DNA of 64,000 nucleotides from Rhodopseudomonas palustris. GTDB lineage: Bacteria > Pseudomonadota > Alphaproteobacteria > Rhizobiales > Xanthobacteraceae. Shown piece by piece: positions 20,801 through 29,422 of the stretch. The stretch covers positions 1 through 64,000 of the forward strand of contig JACRJB010000049.1 in NCBI GenBank assembly GCA_016215605.1, given 5' to 3'. The notes under the pieces are model-generated. The model made no database searches, was not told the origin of the DNA, and saw nothing but the letters and a program-made list of their open reading frames with translations. The first letter of the stretch is position 1. Each line of letters opens with the position of its first letter. The translations under genes were made by a program, and so were the position numbers.

Positions 20801-21790
20801 TCAGCGCCGGCCGCGCACCCGCAGGCCGGGCGCGGGGCGCTCCTGCAGCACCTCGCGGCGGAAGCGGAACAGTGCCGCCGGCCGTCCGCCTGTCTGTGTC
20901 GACATCTCGCCTGTCGGTTCGACCAGCGCGCCGGCCTCGACCAGCCGGCGGAAGTTCTGCTTGTGCAGATGGCGCCCCGAGATCGCTTCGACGGTGTGCT
21001 GCAATTCGGTGAGTGTGAATTCCGGCGGCAGAAGTTCAAACACCACCGGGCGATACTTCAGCTTGGCACGCAGCCGCGCGATCGCGGTGGCGAGAATCCG
21101 GCGGTGATCGAACCGCATGGCCACGCCGAGCGAGGGCACCTTGGCGCGCGCCAAGGCCGCGGGCCGTCCGTCGCGCCGCGCCTCTTCGATCAGTCCGGCT
21201 TCGTAGAGCAGTTCGTAGCGATCGAGTACGCGCTCCTCGTCCCATTGCGCGCCGTCGATGCCGAAATACAGCCGCACCCGATCCTTGCGGGCGAGGGCGC
21301 GCGCGGTGTCGGGCTGTTCGGCCTGGCCGGCCCACGCCGTGAGTTCGGGGATGATGTCCCGCGCGATGATCTCCGGCCGCTGCTCGCGCCAGTCCTCCCA
21401 CGGGAAGAACCGGTACCACGGCTCGAAGGTCGCGCCGGCAGCGCGGCCGGCATTGTCGACCGCGCGGGTCAGCGCCAGATAGCCGATCGAGGCGACGTGG
21501 ACGTCGGTGTCACCGATCCGCGCATGGCGGCCGCGATCGCCGAAGGTGTAGAGCTGTTCGACATAGCCGAGCCGCAGCCCGGTCTGCTCCTCCACCCAGG
21601 CGCGCAGCCCGATATCGAGCGTGCGGTGGGAGATCGCGTCGAACGGCCCGTAGGGCAGGCCGATCAGATTGTTGGCGCCCGACGCGGTCAGGATCAACGG
21701 TTCGTTGTTCTCGATCGCCACAATGGCGGCGGTCAGCCCGATCTCGATCGGAATCGGAAGCTTGTCGCCGGTCGCGGGGGTGTCGCTCAT
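20801..21790 (-). CDS. nadQ: NrtR/NadQ-like NAD-metabolism repressor with degenerate Nudix domain
   Basis: A 329-residue regulator. Residues about 15-150 have a Nudix-like fold, but the Nudix box is broken: around residues 48-72 (GPFDAISHRTLDIGLRAWVE then EQTGL) the first glutamate is missing and the R-E pair reads R-A. Residues about 248-315 (VVFELLPPEFTLTELQHTVE, HLHKQNFRRLVEAGALVEPT, GGRPAALFRF) match the winged-helix domain of NrtR repressors. Such proteins bind an NAD-related ligand through the dead Nudix pocket and repress NAD biosynthesis genes; the alphaproteobacterial branch is called NadQ. Its stop-start gap to the phosphatase gene upstream is 10 bases, so they share a transcript. 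The nadA palindrome 7 kb away is the predicted target. The symbol is inferred. Confidence 0.78.
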   Translation of the reverse strand: MSDTPATGDKLPIPIEIGLTAAIVAIENNEPLILTASGANNLIGLPYGPFDAISHRTLDIGLRAWVEEQTGLRLGYVEQLYTFGDRGRHARIGDTDVHVASIGYLALTRAVDNAGRAAGATFEPWYRFFPWEDWREQRPEIIARDIIPELTAWAGQAEQPDTARALARKDRVRLYFGIDGAQWDEERVLDRYELLYEAGLIEEARRDGRPAALARAKVPSLGVAMRFDHRRILATAIARLRAKLKYRPVVFELLPPEFTLTELQHTVEAISGRHLHKQNFRRLVEAGALVEPTGEMSTQTGGRPAALFRFRREVLQERPAPGLRVRGRR

Positions 21791-21800
21791 GCGGCTGCGA

Positions 21801-22307
21801 TCATTCCAGATCGATGCGGAACGGCTGGCCTTCGATGCCGATATTGCCGGGACCCATCTGGTCCAGCGCCCGCAGCATCCGCCCCTCGCGCCCGAGTGCG
21901 CGATCGGCAAGCGTCACGATGAGCCGGTTCGGGAAGGCGCTCGGCGAGGCGTCGCGGATCTGCTGCGCGATCACCGCCTCGTCGCGATGCGGGTTGAGCG
22001 CGCAGGCGGCGGCGAAGGCGCTGGCGGTCGAACGGCTGATGCCGGCATAGCAATGCACCACCAGCGGCGCGGCGCGGTCCCAGGCGCGCACGAAGTCCAG
22101 CACCTGGGTGATGTGCTCTTCGTTCGGCGCGACGAAGCCGTCCATCTGTTCGGTGATGTCGTCCATCGAGATCCGCAGATGGTTGGCTTCCAGCACCGAC
22201 GGCGGCCGCTGCACCTGGCCGACATTCGCCATCACGGACAGAACGTGGCTGGCGCCGGTCGCTGCGACGGTCGGATGCAATGCTGCGAGCGAGCAGACGT
22301 GAATCAT
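21801..22307 (-). CDS. Tyrosine/dual-specificity phosphatase-like protein
   Basis: A 168-residue protein with the phosphatase loop HCYAGISRSTA at residues about 85-95 (H-C-x5-R-S), the catalytic cysteine and arginine both present. A possible general acid lies in RISMDDITE. This is the compact dual-specificity phosphatase fold, which may act on protein phosphotyrosine or on small phosphorylated molecules. It is directly followed by the NAD regulator and preceded by the HD hydrolase (70-base gap), all on the minus strand. I recall the same trio in other Rhizobiales, which supports the regulator call, but the substrate is unknown. Confidence 0.8.
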   Translation of the reverse strand: MIHVCSLAALHPTVAATGASHVLSVMANVGQVQRPPSVLEANHLRISMDDITEQMDGFVAPNEEHITQVLDFVRAWDRAAPLVVHCYAGISRSTASAFAAACALNPHRDEAVIAQQIRDASPSAFPNRLIVTLADRALGREGRMLRALDQMGPGNIGIEGQPFRIDLE

Positions 22308-22377
22308 GAGGCCTTCCGGAGTTGCCCGATCTTAATCCTGCGCCGCGGGCGGTGAAAGCGCGATGACGGCGACGCCC

Positions 22378-22992
22378 CTAGCCGTACAGCCCCTGGAACC
22401 GCGCCAGCAGCCGCTTCTCGGCCTTTCCGGCCGACCACGGCGTCAGATAGTCGTCGACCATCGCCTGCGGCAGGCCCGGATCGTTGCCGAACAACCGCTT
22501 GGCTTCGGCCTTGGTGAAGCCGGCCAGGTGGGTCGCCTCGAGATAGGCGGCGCCGCGGTCGGCGGCCTTGATCTGGCGTTCCACCGCGTCGTCGAGCACC
22601 GCGGGTAGACCGAACCGGATGTGGATCGCCGCCAGCAGGCGGCGCTCCACCGCCTTGTAGGATTCGCCGATCACCGCCTTGAACGGCGAGATCATGTCGC
22701 CGATCACATATTCCGGGGCGTCGTGCAGCAGCGCGGCGAGCCGCAATTTGGCGTCGATCCGCGGGCTCTTCTCGCGCATCACCGCCTCCACCAGCAGCGT
22801 GTGCTGCGCCACGGAAAAGATATGCGCGCCGTTGGTCTGGCCGTTCCAGCGCGCCACTCGCGCCAGGCCGTGGGCGATGTCGGCAATCTCGACGTCGAGC
22901 GGCGACGGATCGAGCAGATCCAGCCGTCGGCCGGACAGCATGCGCTGCCAAACCCGGGCGGAAACGTGTGTTGTCTTGGGAACTGAGGCCAT
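22378..22992 (-). CDS. HD-domain hydrolase, YfbR-like
   Basis: A 204-residue metal-dependent phosphohydrolase. The HD motif is seen as GAHIFSVAQHTLLVE (first histidine) followed by LAALLHDAPEYVIGDMISPF, with the His-Asp pair and the downstream aspartate in place (D in IKAADRGAAYLE). Relatives such as YfbR remove phosphate from deoxynucleoside monophosphates. The ATG at 22992 (MASVPKTT) is preferred to one nine codons upstream. It heads the minus-strand group with the phosphatase and NAD regulator; a nucleotide-related role fits but is not proven. Confidence 0.82.
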   Translation of the reverse strand: MASVPKTTHVSARVWQRMLSGRRLDLLDPSPLDVEIADIAHGLARVARWNGQTNGAHIFSVAQHTLLVEAVMREKSPRIDAKLRLAALLHDAPEYVIGDMISPFKAVIGESYKAVERRLLAAIHIRFGLPAVLDDAVERQIKAADRGAAYLEATHLAGFTKAEAKRLFGNDPGLPQAMVDDYLTPWSAGKAEKRLLARFQGLYG

Positions 22993-23165
22993 GGCGAAGC
23001 TGGGGCAAAGTCGGGGCAAACTGCGGGCGTCGCGACCGTGCGACGGGTCGGCGACTTTAGGCCGCCTTGCCCGAACTAAGCCACCGTCTCGGCTCAGTTC
23101 TGCACGATCTCGTGACTAGGCTGGTGCCCCGTGCTGGTGGGCGTGTTGCGCGAAGGGGGAAGCCA

Positions 23166-23336
23166 ATGGGAATGACCGGTCGCCGCGAGGCGGAACGATC
23201 ACAGGCCGAAGACGGGCTCCGTCAAGCCGCCTCCGAATCGGCGTTGCAAGAATTGCAGCAGGAAAACGAGTCGCTGAAAGAACTCGTCGTCAGCCTATCC
23301 GAGCTGGTGATCAAGCGGGTCGCCGATCAGCGCTGA
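23166..23336 (+). CDS. Small coiled-coil protein
   Basis: A 56-residue protein starting MGMTGRREAERSQAEDGLRQ. Residues about 14-52 form a charged helix with heptad leucines (LQELQQENESLKELVVSLSE), ending in VIKRVADQR. The ATG at 23166 follows aaggggga; a second ATG at 23172 is possible. It overlaps the end of the convergent tag gene by 10 bases. Its function is unknown. Confidence 0.7.
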   Translation: MGMTGRREAERSQAEDGLRQAASESALQELQQENESLKELVVSLSELVIKRVADQR

Positions 23337-23983
23337 CGCAGCGGCGGTCGTCGTGCCGGCGCCGCAGAAGGCCGCGCCGGTTTCTTCGCCGTGCCGCAGG
23401 TGGCGTGGCAATGGCAGTCGACCAGGTGATCGTTGACGAGGCCGGTCGCCTGCATGAAGGCGTAGACGATGGTCGGCCCGACGAATTTGAAGCCGCGTGC
23501 CGCCAGTTCCTTCGACATCTTCACCGACAGCGGCGTCGAGGCCGGCACGCTCGCGGTGGTCTTGAAGGCGTTGACCTTCGGCGTGCCGCCGACGAAATCC
23601 CACAGCAGTTTCGAAAAGCCGGGGCCTTGTTCCTGGATCGTCAGCCACGCCTTGGCGCTGCCGATCGCGCCGTCGATCTTGGCGCGGTTGCGGACGATGC
23701 CGACGTCGTTCATCAGCGACTGAACCTTGGCGGCGTCGTAGCGCGAGATCCTGGCCGGATCGAAATCGTCGAAGGCGCGGCGGAAATTGTCGCGCTTGCG
23801 CAGGATGGTGATCCACGACAGCCCGGCCTGAAAGCCGTCGAGGATCAACTTCTCGAACAGCGCGCGATCGTCGTATTCCGGCACGCCCCATTCATGGTCG
23901 TGATACGCGACGTAGAGCGGATCGTCGCCCGGCCACGGGCAGCGCTTCAGTCCGTCGTCATGGAGCCGAACCGACCGGGTCAT
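23327..23983 (-). CDS. tag: DNA-3-methyladenine glycosylase I
   Basis: Base-excision repair enzyme that removes 3-methyladenine. The 218-residue protein has the Tag signature RCPWPGDDPLYVAYHDHEWG near the N-terminus, GFQAGLSWITILRKRDNFRR, and the zinc-binding C-terminal DCHCHATC with the HVDCHCH-like arrangement; the N-terminal cysteine and histidine complete the zinc site. A basic, Pro-rich tail of about 20 residues extends past the usual end. Its ATG overlaps the ygfZ stop by 4 bases, so the two are translationally coupled. Confidence 0.95.
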   Translation of the reverse strand: MTRSVRLHDDGLKRCPWPGDDPLYVAYHDHEWGVPEYDDRALFEKLILDGFQAGLSWITILRKRDNFRRAFDDFDPARISRYDAAKVQSLMNDVGIVRNRAKIDGAIGSAKAWLTIQEQGPGFSKLLWDFVGGTPKVNAFKTTASVPASTPLSVKMSKELAARGFKFVGPTIVYAFMQATGLVNDHLVDCHCHATCGTAKKPARPSAAPARRPPLRQR

Positions 23984-24861
23984 GCGACGGTCTTTCGCGC
24001 CGCCGGCTTCAGCTCCTCCGGATCGACCAGCTGCAGCGCGATGTCGCCGGCGCTGAGCGGCAGCGAAGCTTCGCGGGCGTCGGCGACGCGGTCGATCCGC
24101 AGCAGCGCCAGGCCGCGGCCGTCGGCCGACGATCCCATGGTGCCGACGCTCTTGTCGCCGGCGGTGATCTCGGCGCCGGGCTGCGGCGACGCACCGTCGA
24201 GCAGCACCCGCACGATCCGGGTCCGCGCGGTGCCGCGATGGTGCATCCGCGACACGACCTCCTGGCCGATGTAGCAACCCTTACCGAAATCGACGCCGTG
24301 CATCCGGTCCATGTTGGCCTCGTGCGGGAACGCGTCGCCATAGGCGAAATCGACGCCGCCGGCGGGCGCGCCGCAGGCGATGCGATGCGCCTCGTAGTCG
24401 CCTGCCGCGAGCATCGTCGCCCCGAGCGCCTCCGCGGTGGCGCCCGCCAGCAGCTCCGGCACCACGATCCGCCAGCCGAGCTGATCGGCGCGGGGATCGG
24501 CAAAACCCATTTCCGGCGGCTGCGCCGGCGCGCCGTCCCACAGCGCCAGCACGCCGAGCCGGTCGGACAGGTTCTCGATCAGCACCTTGGCGCGCAGCTT
24601 GTAGAATTTCAGCTTGGTGGCGAGCGGCTCGGCGAGCGCTTTCGGGCAATCCAGCAGAAAGCCGCCGTCGTCTTCGGCGGCGAGCTCGGTGATGAAGAAA
24701 TCGGCCACGATCTTGCCCTGCGGGGTCAGCAATGCGCCGAATCGGCCCAATCCCGGCTTCAGCAGCGTCAGATCCGTGGTGACCAGGCCGTTCAGCAGAT
24801 GCCGGGCGTCGGCGCCGCTGATCTTGATCACGCCGCGGTCGGGGAGGAAGGCTGCCTTCAT
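23980..24861 (-). CDS. ygfZ: Folate-binding Fe-S assembly protein YgfZ
   Basis: A 293-residue GcvT-like protein that helps maintain certain iron-sulfur enzymes and binds tetrahydrofolate. The diagnostic motif K-G-C-Y-x-G-Q-E is present as FGKGCYIGQEVVSRMHHRG (residues about 190-208), and the N-terminus VIKISGADARHLLNGLVTTD matches the family. The start at 24861 (MKAAFLPDRG) gives normal length; upstream in-frame codons run into the divergent dihydroorotase promoter. It overlaps tag by 4 bases. Confidence 0.92.
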   Translation of the reverse strand: MKAAFLPDRGVIKISGADARHLLNGLVTTDLTLLKPGLGRFGALLTPQGKIVADFFITELAAEDDGGFLLDCPKALAEPLATKLKFYKLRAKVLIENLSDRLGVLALWDGAPAQPPEMGFADPRADQLGWRIVVPELLAGATAEALGATMLAAGDYEAHRIACGAPAGGVDFAYGDAFPHEANMDRMHGVDFGKGCYIGQEVVSRMHHRGTARTRIVRVLLDGASPQPGAEITAGDKSVGTMGSSADGRGLALLRIDRVADAREASLPLSAGDIALQLVDPEELKPAARKTVA

Positions 24862-25000
24862 TGCGTTCTCGGGTGGCGCCGGTCGAACCTCCTTGCGGAA
24901 ACACACCGGCTGGATAAGACATTTCAAGGTAAGCAACTCGGCTTCCGCCAACAAGAGTTGCAAGACTCGCGCCGGACCCGCCAGGGGCATTCGAGGACCC

Positions 25001-26335
25001 ATGACCGCCACATTCGACACGATTCTCAGGGGCGCCACGATCGTCAATCACGACGGCGAGGGCATCGGCGACATCGGCATCAGCCATGGCCGGATCGCGG
25101 CGCTCGGCTCGCTCGGCCAGGCCTCGGCTGGCGAGACGGTCGATTGCCGCGGCCTGCACGTGCTGCCGGGCGTGATCGACACCCAGGTGCATTTCCGCGA
25201 GCCTGGCCTGACGCACAAAGAGGATCTCGAAACCGGCTCGCGCAGCGCCGTGATGGGCGGCGTCACCGCGGTGTTCGAAATGCCGAACACCAATCCGCTG
25301 ACCATCACCGAGGAGACCTTCACCGACAAGGTCGCGCGCGCCGAGCACCGGATGCATTGCGACTTCGCGTTCTTCATCGGCGGCACCCGCGACAATGTCG
25401 AGGACCTGCCGAAGCTCGAGCGCGCTCGCGGCTGCGCCGGCGTCAAGGTGTTCATCGGTTCGTCGACCGGCAGCCTGCTGGTCGAGGACGATCCGAGCCT
25501 GCGCCGCATCCTGTCGGTGATGCAGCGCCGCGCGGCGTTTCACGCCGAGGACGAGTACCGGCTCAACGATCGCAAGGGCGAACGGATCGAGGGCGACCCG
25601 CGTTCGCATCCGGTGTGGCGTGACGACGTCGCGGCGCTGCAGGCGACGCAGCGGCTGGTGGCGATCGCGCGCGAGACCGGCAAGCGCATCCACGTGCTGC
25701 ACGTCTCGACCCGGCAGGAGATGGAGTTCTTGCGCGACCATAAGGATGTGGCGTCGGTCGAAGTGACGCCGCATCACCTGACGCTGGTGGCGCCCGAGTG
25801 CTACGAGCGGCTCGGGACCAAGGCGCAGATGAATCCGCCGGTGCGCGACGCGTGGCACCGCGACGGCATCTGGCACGGGCTGGCGCAGGGCGTGGTCGAC
25901 GTGCTCGGCAGCGATCACGCGCCGCACACGCTCGAAGAGAAAGCCAAGACCTATCCGGCCTCGCCCTCGGGCATGACCGGCGTGCAGACGCTGGTGCCGA
26001 CCATGCTGGATCACGTCAATGCCGGGAAACTGTCGCTCGCCCGCTTCGTCGATCTCACCAGCGCCGGCCCGGCGCGGCTGTTTGGCATCGCCTGCAAGGG
26101 CCGCATCGCCGCCGGCTTCGATGCCGACTTCACGGTGGTGGATCTGAAGCGCAGCGAGACCATCACCAACGACTGGGTCGCCTCGCGTGCCGGCTGGACG
26201 CCCTATGACGGGGTGCGCGTCACCGGCTGGCCGGTCGGCACCTTCGTCCGCGGCGCCAAGGTGATGTGGCAGGGCGAACTGACGACCCCGTCACGCGGCG
26301 AGCCGGTGCGCTTCCTCGAGACGCTGAAGCCCTGA
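25001..26335 (+). CDS. pyrC: Dihydroorotase (class I)
   Basis: Catalyses ring closure of carbamoyl-aspartate to dihydroorotate in pyrimidine synthesis. The 444-residue protein shows the metal-binding DTQVHFREPGLTHKEDLETG, the carboxylated-lysine region GVKVFIGSSTGSL, HVLHVSTRQEMEFL, VTPHHL and DVLGSDHAPHTLEEK, with all metal ligands visible. The ATG at 25001 follows tcgaggaccc; the frame is open far upstream but that part is a shadow of ygfZ. It is divergent from ygfZ over about 140 bases. As it is not next to pyrB, a role as a general amidohydrolase of this family is a minor alternative. Confidence 0.9.
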   Translation: MTATFDTILRGATIVNHDGEGIGDIGISHGRIAALGSLGQASAGETVDCRGLHVLPGVIDTQVHFREPGLTHKEDLETGSRSAVMGGVTAVFEMPNTNPLTITEETFTDKVARAEHRMHCDFAFFIGGTRDNVEDLPKLERARGCAGVKVFIGSSTGSLLVEDDPSLRRILSVMQRRAAFHAEDEYRLNDRKGERIEGDPRSHPVWRDDVAALQATQRLVAIARETGKRIHVLHVSTRQEMEFLRDHKDVASVEVTPHHLTLVAPECYERLGTKAQMNPPVRDAWHRDGIWHGLAQGVVDVLGSDHAPHTLEEKAKTYPASPSGMTGVQTLVPTMLDHVNAGKLSLARFVDLTSAGPARLFGIACKGRIAAGFDADFTVVDLKRSETITNDWVASRAGWTPYDGVRVTGWPVGTFVRGAKVMWQGELTTPSRGEPVRFLETLKP

Positions 26336-26594
26336 ACGGCGGAATCTTCAGCCCTGCGCGTCGATCGAGGAGGTCGGCGCAGCGATTTGTCCGGGCCCCC
26401 GGGGAACCCCGGTGGGGGATTTTGCGTATCCCTGCCGCGAGCATCTTCGGCGATGATCGCCGCTCGATTCGGCCTGCGCTGCCGGATCGGCTGGTGCCGT
26501 TGGTTAACAGCATATCAACGAATGGGGCGCAGCCTTGGAACGTCGCAGCGATCGCCGGGTCGTCGAGTGACCGATACGCCTAGGGGGATTCCCG

Positions 26595-26750
26595 ATGGAA
26601 GCTCAAAAGACCGCGGTCGAAGCCATCGTCGCCTTGACCGGATGTGATCGCGAAGCCGTCACCGAATTCATCCGCCGGTTTTATCTGGCGGGGGTCAAGG
26701 ACCCGAAACGGCTGACCTTCAAGGGTCTGCAGGCGTTCGCGCGCAACTGA
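26595..26750 (+). CDS. Small conserved-looking protein, 51 residues
   Basis: A short gene with ATG at 26595 preceded by aggggga at good spacing. The translation begins MEAQKTAVEAIVALTGCDRE and ends LTFKGLQAFARN, a soluble helical peptide with ordinary codon use for this genome. I do not recognise the family. It lies 260 bases after pyrC and is convergent with the next gene. Confidence 0.6.
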   Translation: MEAQKTAVEAIVALTGCDREAVTEFIRRFYLAGVKDPKRLTFKGLQAFARN

Positions 26751-26781
26751 GGCGGCGCGCCGCGCGATCCTGAGGTCGCGG

Positions 26782-27045
26782 CTATTGCTTGGCCAGCGCG
26801 ACCGAGAACTCGCCGTTGCGCACCCGGCCGGGCAGGCCCTCGACGAATTTCGCCACGGCGTCTTCGCCGTAGGTGCCGACCAGTTCCGCGAACGCGGTGA
26901 ACAGGCTCGCCTGCGCCAGGCAGTCGCCATCCACACCTTCATGCAGAGCTTCCGCCCACGCCTCGCTGAGATAGCTGAGCGCGGTCTGCTTCTGCTCGCG
27001 GTCAGCCTGGATGTCGCGATCGGTCGGATAAGACGTGAGGCTCAT
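26782..27045 (-). CDS. Hypothetical protein, 87 residues
   Basis: A small acidic helical protein starting MSLTSYPTDRDIQADREQKQ. A central block AWAEALHEGVDGDCLAQASL resembles many short conserved alphaproteobacterial proteins of unknown role. The ATG at 27045 is preferred; a GTG at 27057 lacks a ribosome-binding site. There is no signal peptide or membrane helix. It lies 128 bases downstream of the stop side's neighbour only in the sense of sharing the strand with 27174-27563; an operon is not evident. Confidence 0.65.
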   Translation of the reverse strand: MSLTSYPTDRDIQADREQKQTALSYLSEAWAEALHEGVDGDCLAQASLFTAFAELVGTYGEDAVAKFVEGLPGRVRNGEFSVALAKQ

Positions 27046-27173
27046 GAAACTCAACACGGTGGGGCGCGATCCACTGCGGATCGGCGATGTCCAAGTGTTA
27101 CCACGAGCGCGGCGATGGGCTAGGCCAGTTCTTTAGGAAAGGTTAACGCGCCGGGATAAAGCCGGCCGGGCGG

Positions 27174-27563
27174 TCAGTTCGCGTATCGAGCGGTCAGGTC
27201 GCGAGAGATCCGCGAGCCTTCCTCGAGATAGCGCCGGATCGCCACCCGCGCGGCCGGCGTGCAGATTCGGTAGGTCTGCTGGAAACCGTTGTAGCCGCGA
27301 TTGAAGCCGGCGATCAGCCGGGTGCGGCGTTCGCCGGAGGGCGTTTCGGCGTCGATCAGCGCCTGCATTTCGTTGCGCCATTTGGCGCCTTCGTTGTTGC
27401 CGCAGATGCCGCGCAGATAGTGCAGCGTGCCGAGGATCTCGGCGAATCGCTGCAGATCGGCGTCGAACGGCGCCGCGCCGTCCTGCGCGCGTGCGGGCGC
27501 GATCGCCGGCGCGAAGCCGCAGGTCGCGAGCACGAGAACGATGGCGAACAGGCGGTTCAGCAT
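27174..27563 (-). CDS. TIGR02301-family secreted protein
   Basis: A 129-residue protein with a signal peptide (MLNRLFAIVLVLATCGFAPA, cleaved near ARAQ). The mature part ILGTLHYLRGICGNNEGAKW, RTRLIAGFNRGYNGFQQTYR and ARVAIRRYLEEGSRISRDLT is the conserved core of the TIGR02301 family, found in Rhizobiales. Two cysteines (CGNN, RICTPA) probably pair. The function is unknown. It sits 64 bases downstream of the Nudix gene on the same strand. Confidence 0.85.
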   Translation of the reverse strand: MLNRLFAIVLVLATCGFAPAIAPARAQDGAAPFDADLQRFAEILGTLHYLRGICGNNEGAKWRNEMQALIDAETPSGERRTRLIAGFNRGYNGFQQTYRICTPAARVAIRRYLEEGSRISRDLTARYAN

Positions 27564-27626
27564 GAGGGGATCCCGACGCGGCCTGATAGGCTTTTTCGGC
27601 ATCAGCGGCAAGCCGCGCGGGGCCGC

Positions 27627-28049
27627 TCAGGTTCCGATCAGGCGGCGGGCGCTGGCGACGATGGCGGGCAGGCCTTCGGTGGTCTTGAACGTGCCGACCG
27701 CCTCCGGGGCGACCCAGACCGCGTCGTCGAGTTCGTCGTTCAGCACCGGCTCGCCGGCGATCCAGCGTGCCGCAAACGACAGAACGACGTAGTGCCCGGC
27801 CTGGGCCGGTCCGGGGACCACATCGCGCCACCCGGCCAGGCCGCCGATCGCGATCGACAGCGCGGTTTCCTCGGTCACCTCGCGGGTCAGCGCGTCCTGC
27901 AGCGTCTCGCCGTATTCGACCCGGCCGCCCGGCAGCGAATAGAATCCGCGGCCCGGCGAGCGGGCCCGGCGGACCAGCAGCACCTGACCGTCGCGAAAGA
28001 TCGAGGCGCTGACGGCGATCTGGGGATGGCGCGGCGGTTCGGGCGTCAC
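27627..28049 (-). CDS. Nudix hydrolase
   Basis: A 140-residue Nudix enzyme with a complete box: GGRVEYGETLQDALTREVTE followed by ETAL (residues about 41-64), carrying all catalytic glutamates. The N-terminal strand VSASIFRDGQVLLVRRARSP is typical of the MutT/ADP-ribose pyrophosphatase-like group. The substrate cannot be read from sequence. It starts 6 bases from the end of the preceding minus-strand gene (28055), so the two are coupled. Confidence 0.9.
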   Translation of the reverse strand: MTPEPPRHPQIAVSASIFRDGQVLLVRRARSPGRGFYSLPGGRVEYGETLQDALTREVTEETALSIAIGGLAGWRDVVPGPAQAGHYVVLSFAARWIAGEPVLNDELDDAVWVAPEAVGTFKTTEGLPAIVASARRLIGT

Positions 28050-28054
28050 GGCGA

Positions 28055-28561
28055 TCAGTGCGCCATGATGTAGTCGACGTCGGCTTCGCTGCCCTGGCCG
28101 TTGATGACGCCGCCGGCGCGGCCGATCAGCGGCTTGATCCAGCCGACCGCCTCTTCGGCGAGCCGGGCGCGGGTCGCGTCCTGCTGGGCGCCGCGCATCG
28201 CGTCGCCGACCGCCGTGAGGATCCTGGTCATGTTGGTGACGATGTCGTCGAAATCCGAGCGGATGCCGGGATCGGCGGTCTCATAGGCCTCGATCGCGAG
28301 GTCGCGGCCCTTGAAGTTCGATGCCCTGAAATGCTCGGCATAGGACAGCGGCTGCCAGCCGAGAAAATCCTCCGAACATTCCGGCATGTCCGGAATCATT
28401 TCGAGCAACATCACCGCTTCGTTGAAGTGATTCAGATAGTCGGTGGCGAGGCCGGTTCGCGGATTGATGTTGGCCGCCGTGAGCTGCGCAGCGCGCGCAG
28501 CAGGGTCGGCACCGAGAGGAATGCTGGCGCTTTTTGACGGGATTGGTTGCATCGACGACAT
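28055..28561 (-). CDS. Hypothetical protein
   Basis: A 168-residue soluble protein. A core NPRTGLATDYLNHFNEAVML, FLGWQPLSYAEHFRASNFKG is conserved-looking and typical of alphaproteobacterial proteins of unknown function; the C-terminus is helical. The start is uncertain: ATG at 28561 or 28552, neither with a clear ribosome-binding site; an upstream ATG would invade the SRAP gene. It is divergent from that gene with only 64 bases between them and directly upstream of the Nudix gene. Confidence 0.7.
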   Translation of the reverse strand: MSSMQPIPSKSASIPLGADPAARAAQLTAANINPRTGLATDYLNHFNEAVMLLEMIPDMPECSEDFLGWQPLSYAEHFRASNFKGRDLAIEAYETADPGIRSDFDDIVTNMTRILTAVGDAMRGAQQDATRARLAEEAVGWIKPLIGRAGGVINGQGSEADVDYIMAH

Positions 28562-28625
28562 CGGTGGTATTCTTGGATTAACCAAGTTAATAGGCCCTGA
28601 AGACGCGTCCTCGGAACAATGCGCA

Positions 28626-29399
28626 ATGTGCGGTCGCTTTGTCATCACTTCGGCACCTGCGGCGATCCGCGAAGCGTTCGGCTATGCCGACCAGCCCAAC
28701 TTTCCCGCGCGCTACAACATCGCGCCGACCCAGCCGGTTCCGGTCGTCCTCATCGACAACGGCGACCGCCGGTTTCGCCTGATGCGCTGGGGGCTTCTGC
28801 CCTCCTGGGTGAAGGATCCGCGACAGTTCTCGCTGCTGATCAACGCCCGGTCCGAGACGGTGCTGGAGAAGCCGGCGTTCCGGAATGCGATCAAGCGACG
28901 CCGCTGCCTGGTTCCCAGTGACGGCTACTACGAGTGGCGGGCGATCGGTACACGCAAACAGCCGTATTTCATCCAGCCGCGGGGCGGCGGGCCGATCGGT
29001 TTCGCCGGATTGTGGGAGACCTGGGTCGGGCCGAACGGCGAAGAGCTCGATACCATCGCGATCGTCACCGCGGCGGCGACCGGCGAGCTCGCCGAGCTGC
29101 ACGACCGCGTCCCGGTGACGATCGCGCCGCAGGACTATGCGCGCTGGCTCGATTGTGCCGGGGTCGACGCCGACACGGCCGCGGCGCTGTTGCGCCCGCC
29201 GGTGGACGGCGCCTTCGTCTGGCATCCGGTGTCGACCGCGGTCAACCGCGTCGCCAACGACAACCCGCAATTGATCCTGCCGATCGCGGAGGACGAGATG
29301 GTCGATGCGCAGCCGGCGCCGCAAAAGCGCGCGAAGGCCAGAGCCGTCGGCGGCGGCAAGCCCGAGGCCGATGACAACGGGCAGGGCTCGTTGTTCTAG
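28626..29399 (+). CDS. SOS response-associated peptidase-like (SRAP) protein
   Basis: A 257-residue SRAP/YedK/HMCES protein that protects abasic sites in single-stranded DNA by forming a cross-link through Cys2. The translation begins MCGRFVITSAPAAIREAFGY, so the ATG at 28626 is fixed by the need for Cys2 after removal of Met. Other conserved elements are ARYNIAPTQPVPVV, RWGLLPSWVKDP, NARSETVLEKPAFRNAIKRR, the catalytic glutamate in SDGYYEW, and the histidine in FVWHPVSTAVNRV. The C-terminus has a basic tail ending DNGQGSLF. No GAAC/GTTC-type LexA box was seen upstream. Confidence 0.95.
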   Translation: MCGRFVITSAPAAIREAFGYADQPNFPARYNIAPTQPVPVVLIDNGDRRFRLMRWGLLPSWVKDPRQFSLLINARSETVLEKPAFRNAIKRRRCLVPSDGYYEWRAIGTRKQPYFIQPRGGGPIGFAGLWETWVGPNGEELDTIAIVTAAATGELAELHDRVPVTIAPQDYARWLDCAGVDADTAAALLRPPVDGAFVWHPVSTAVNRVANDNPQLILPIAEDEMVDAQPAPQKRAKARAVGGGKPEADDNGQGSLF

Positions 29400-29422
29400 C
29401 GTCCACGTGATAGAATGTGGCC

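Noticed and set aside
28560..28626. LexA (SOS) box upstream of the SRAP gene
   Set aside because: No GAAC-N7-GAAC or GTTC-N7-GTTC arrangement is present in the short divergent region.
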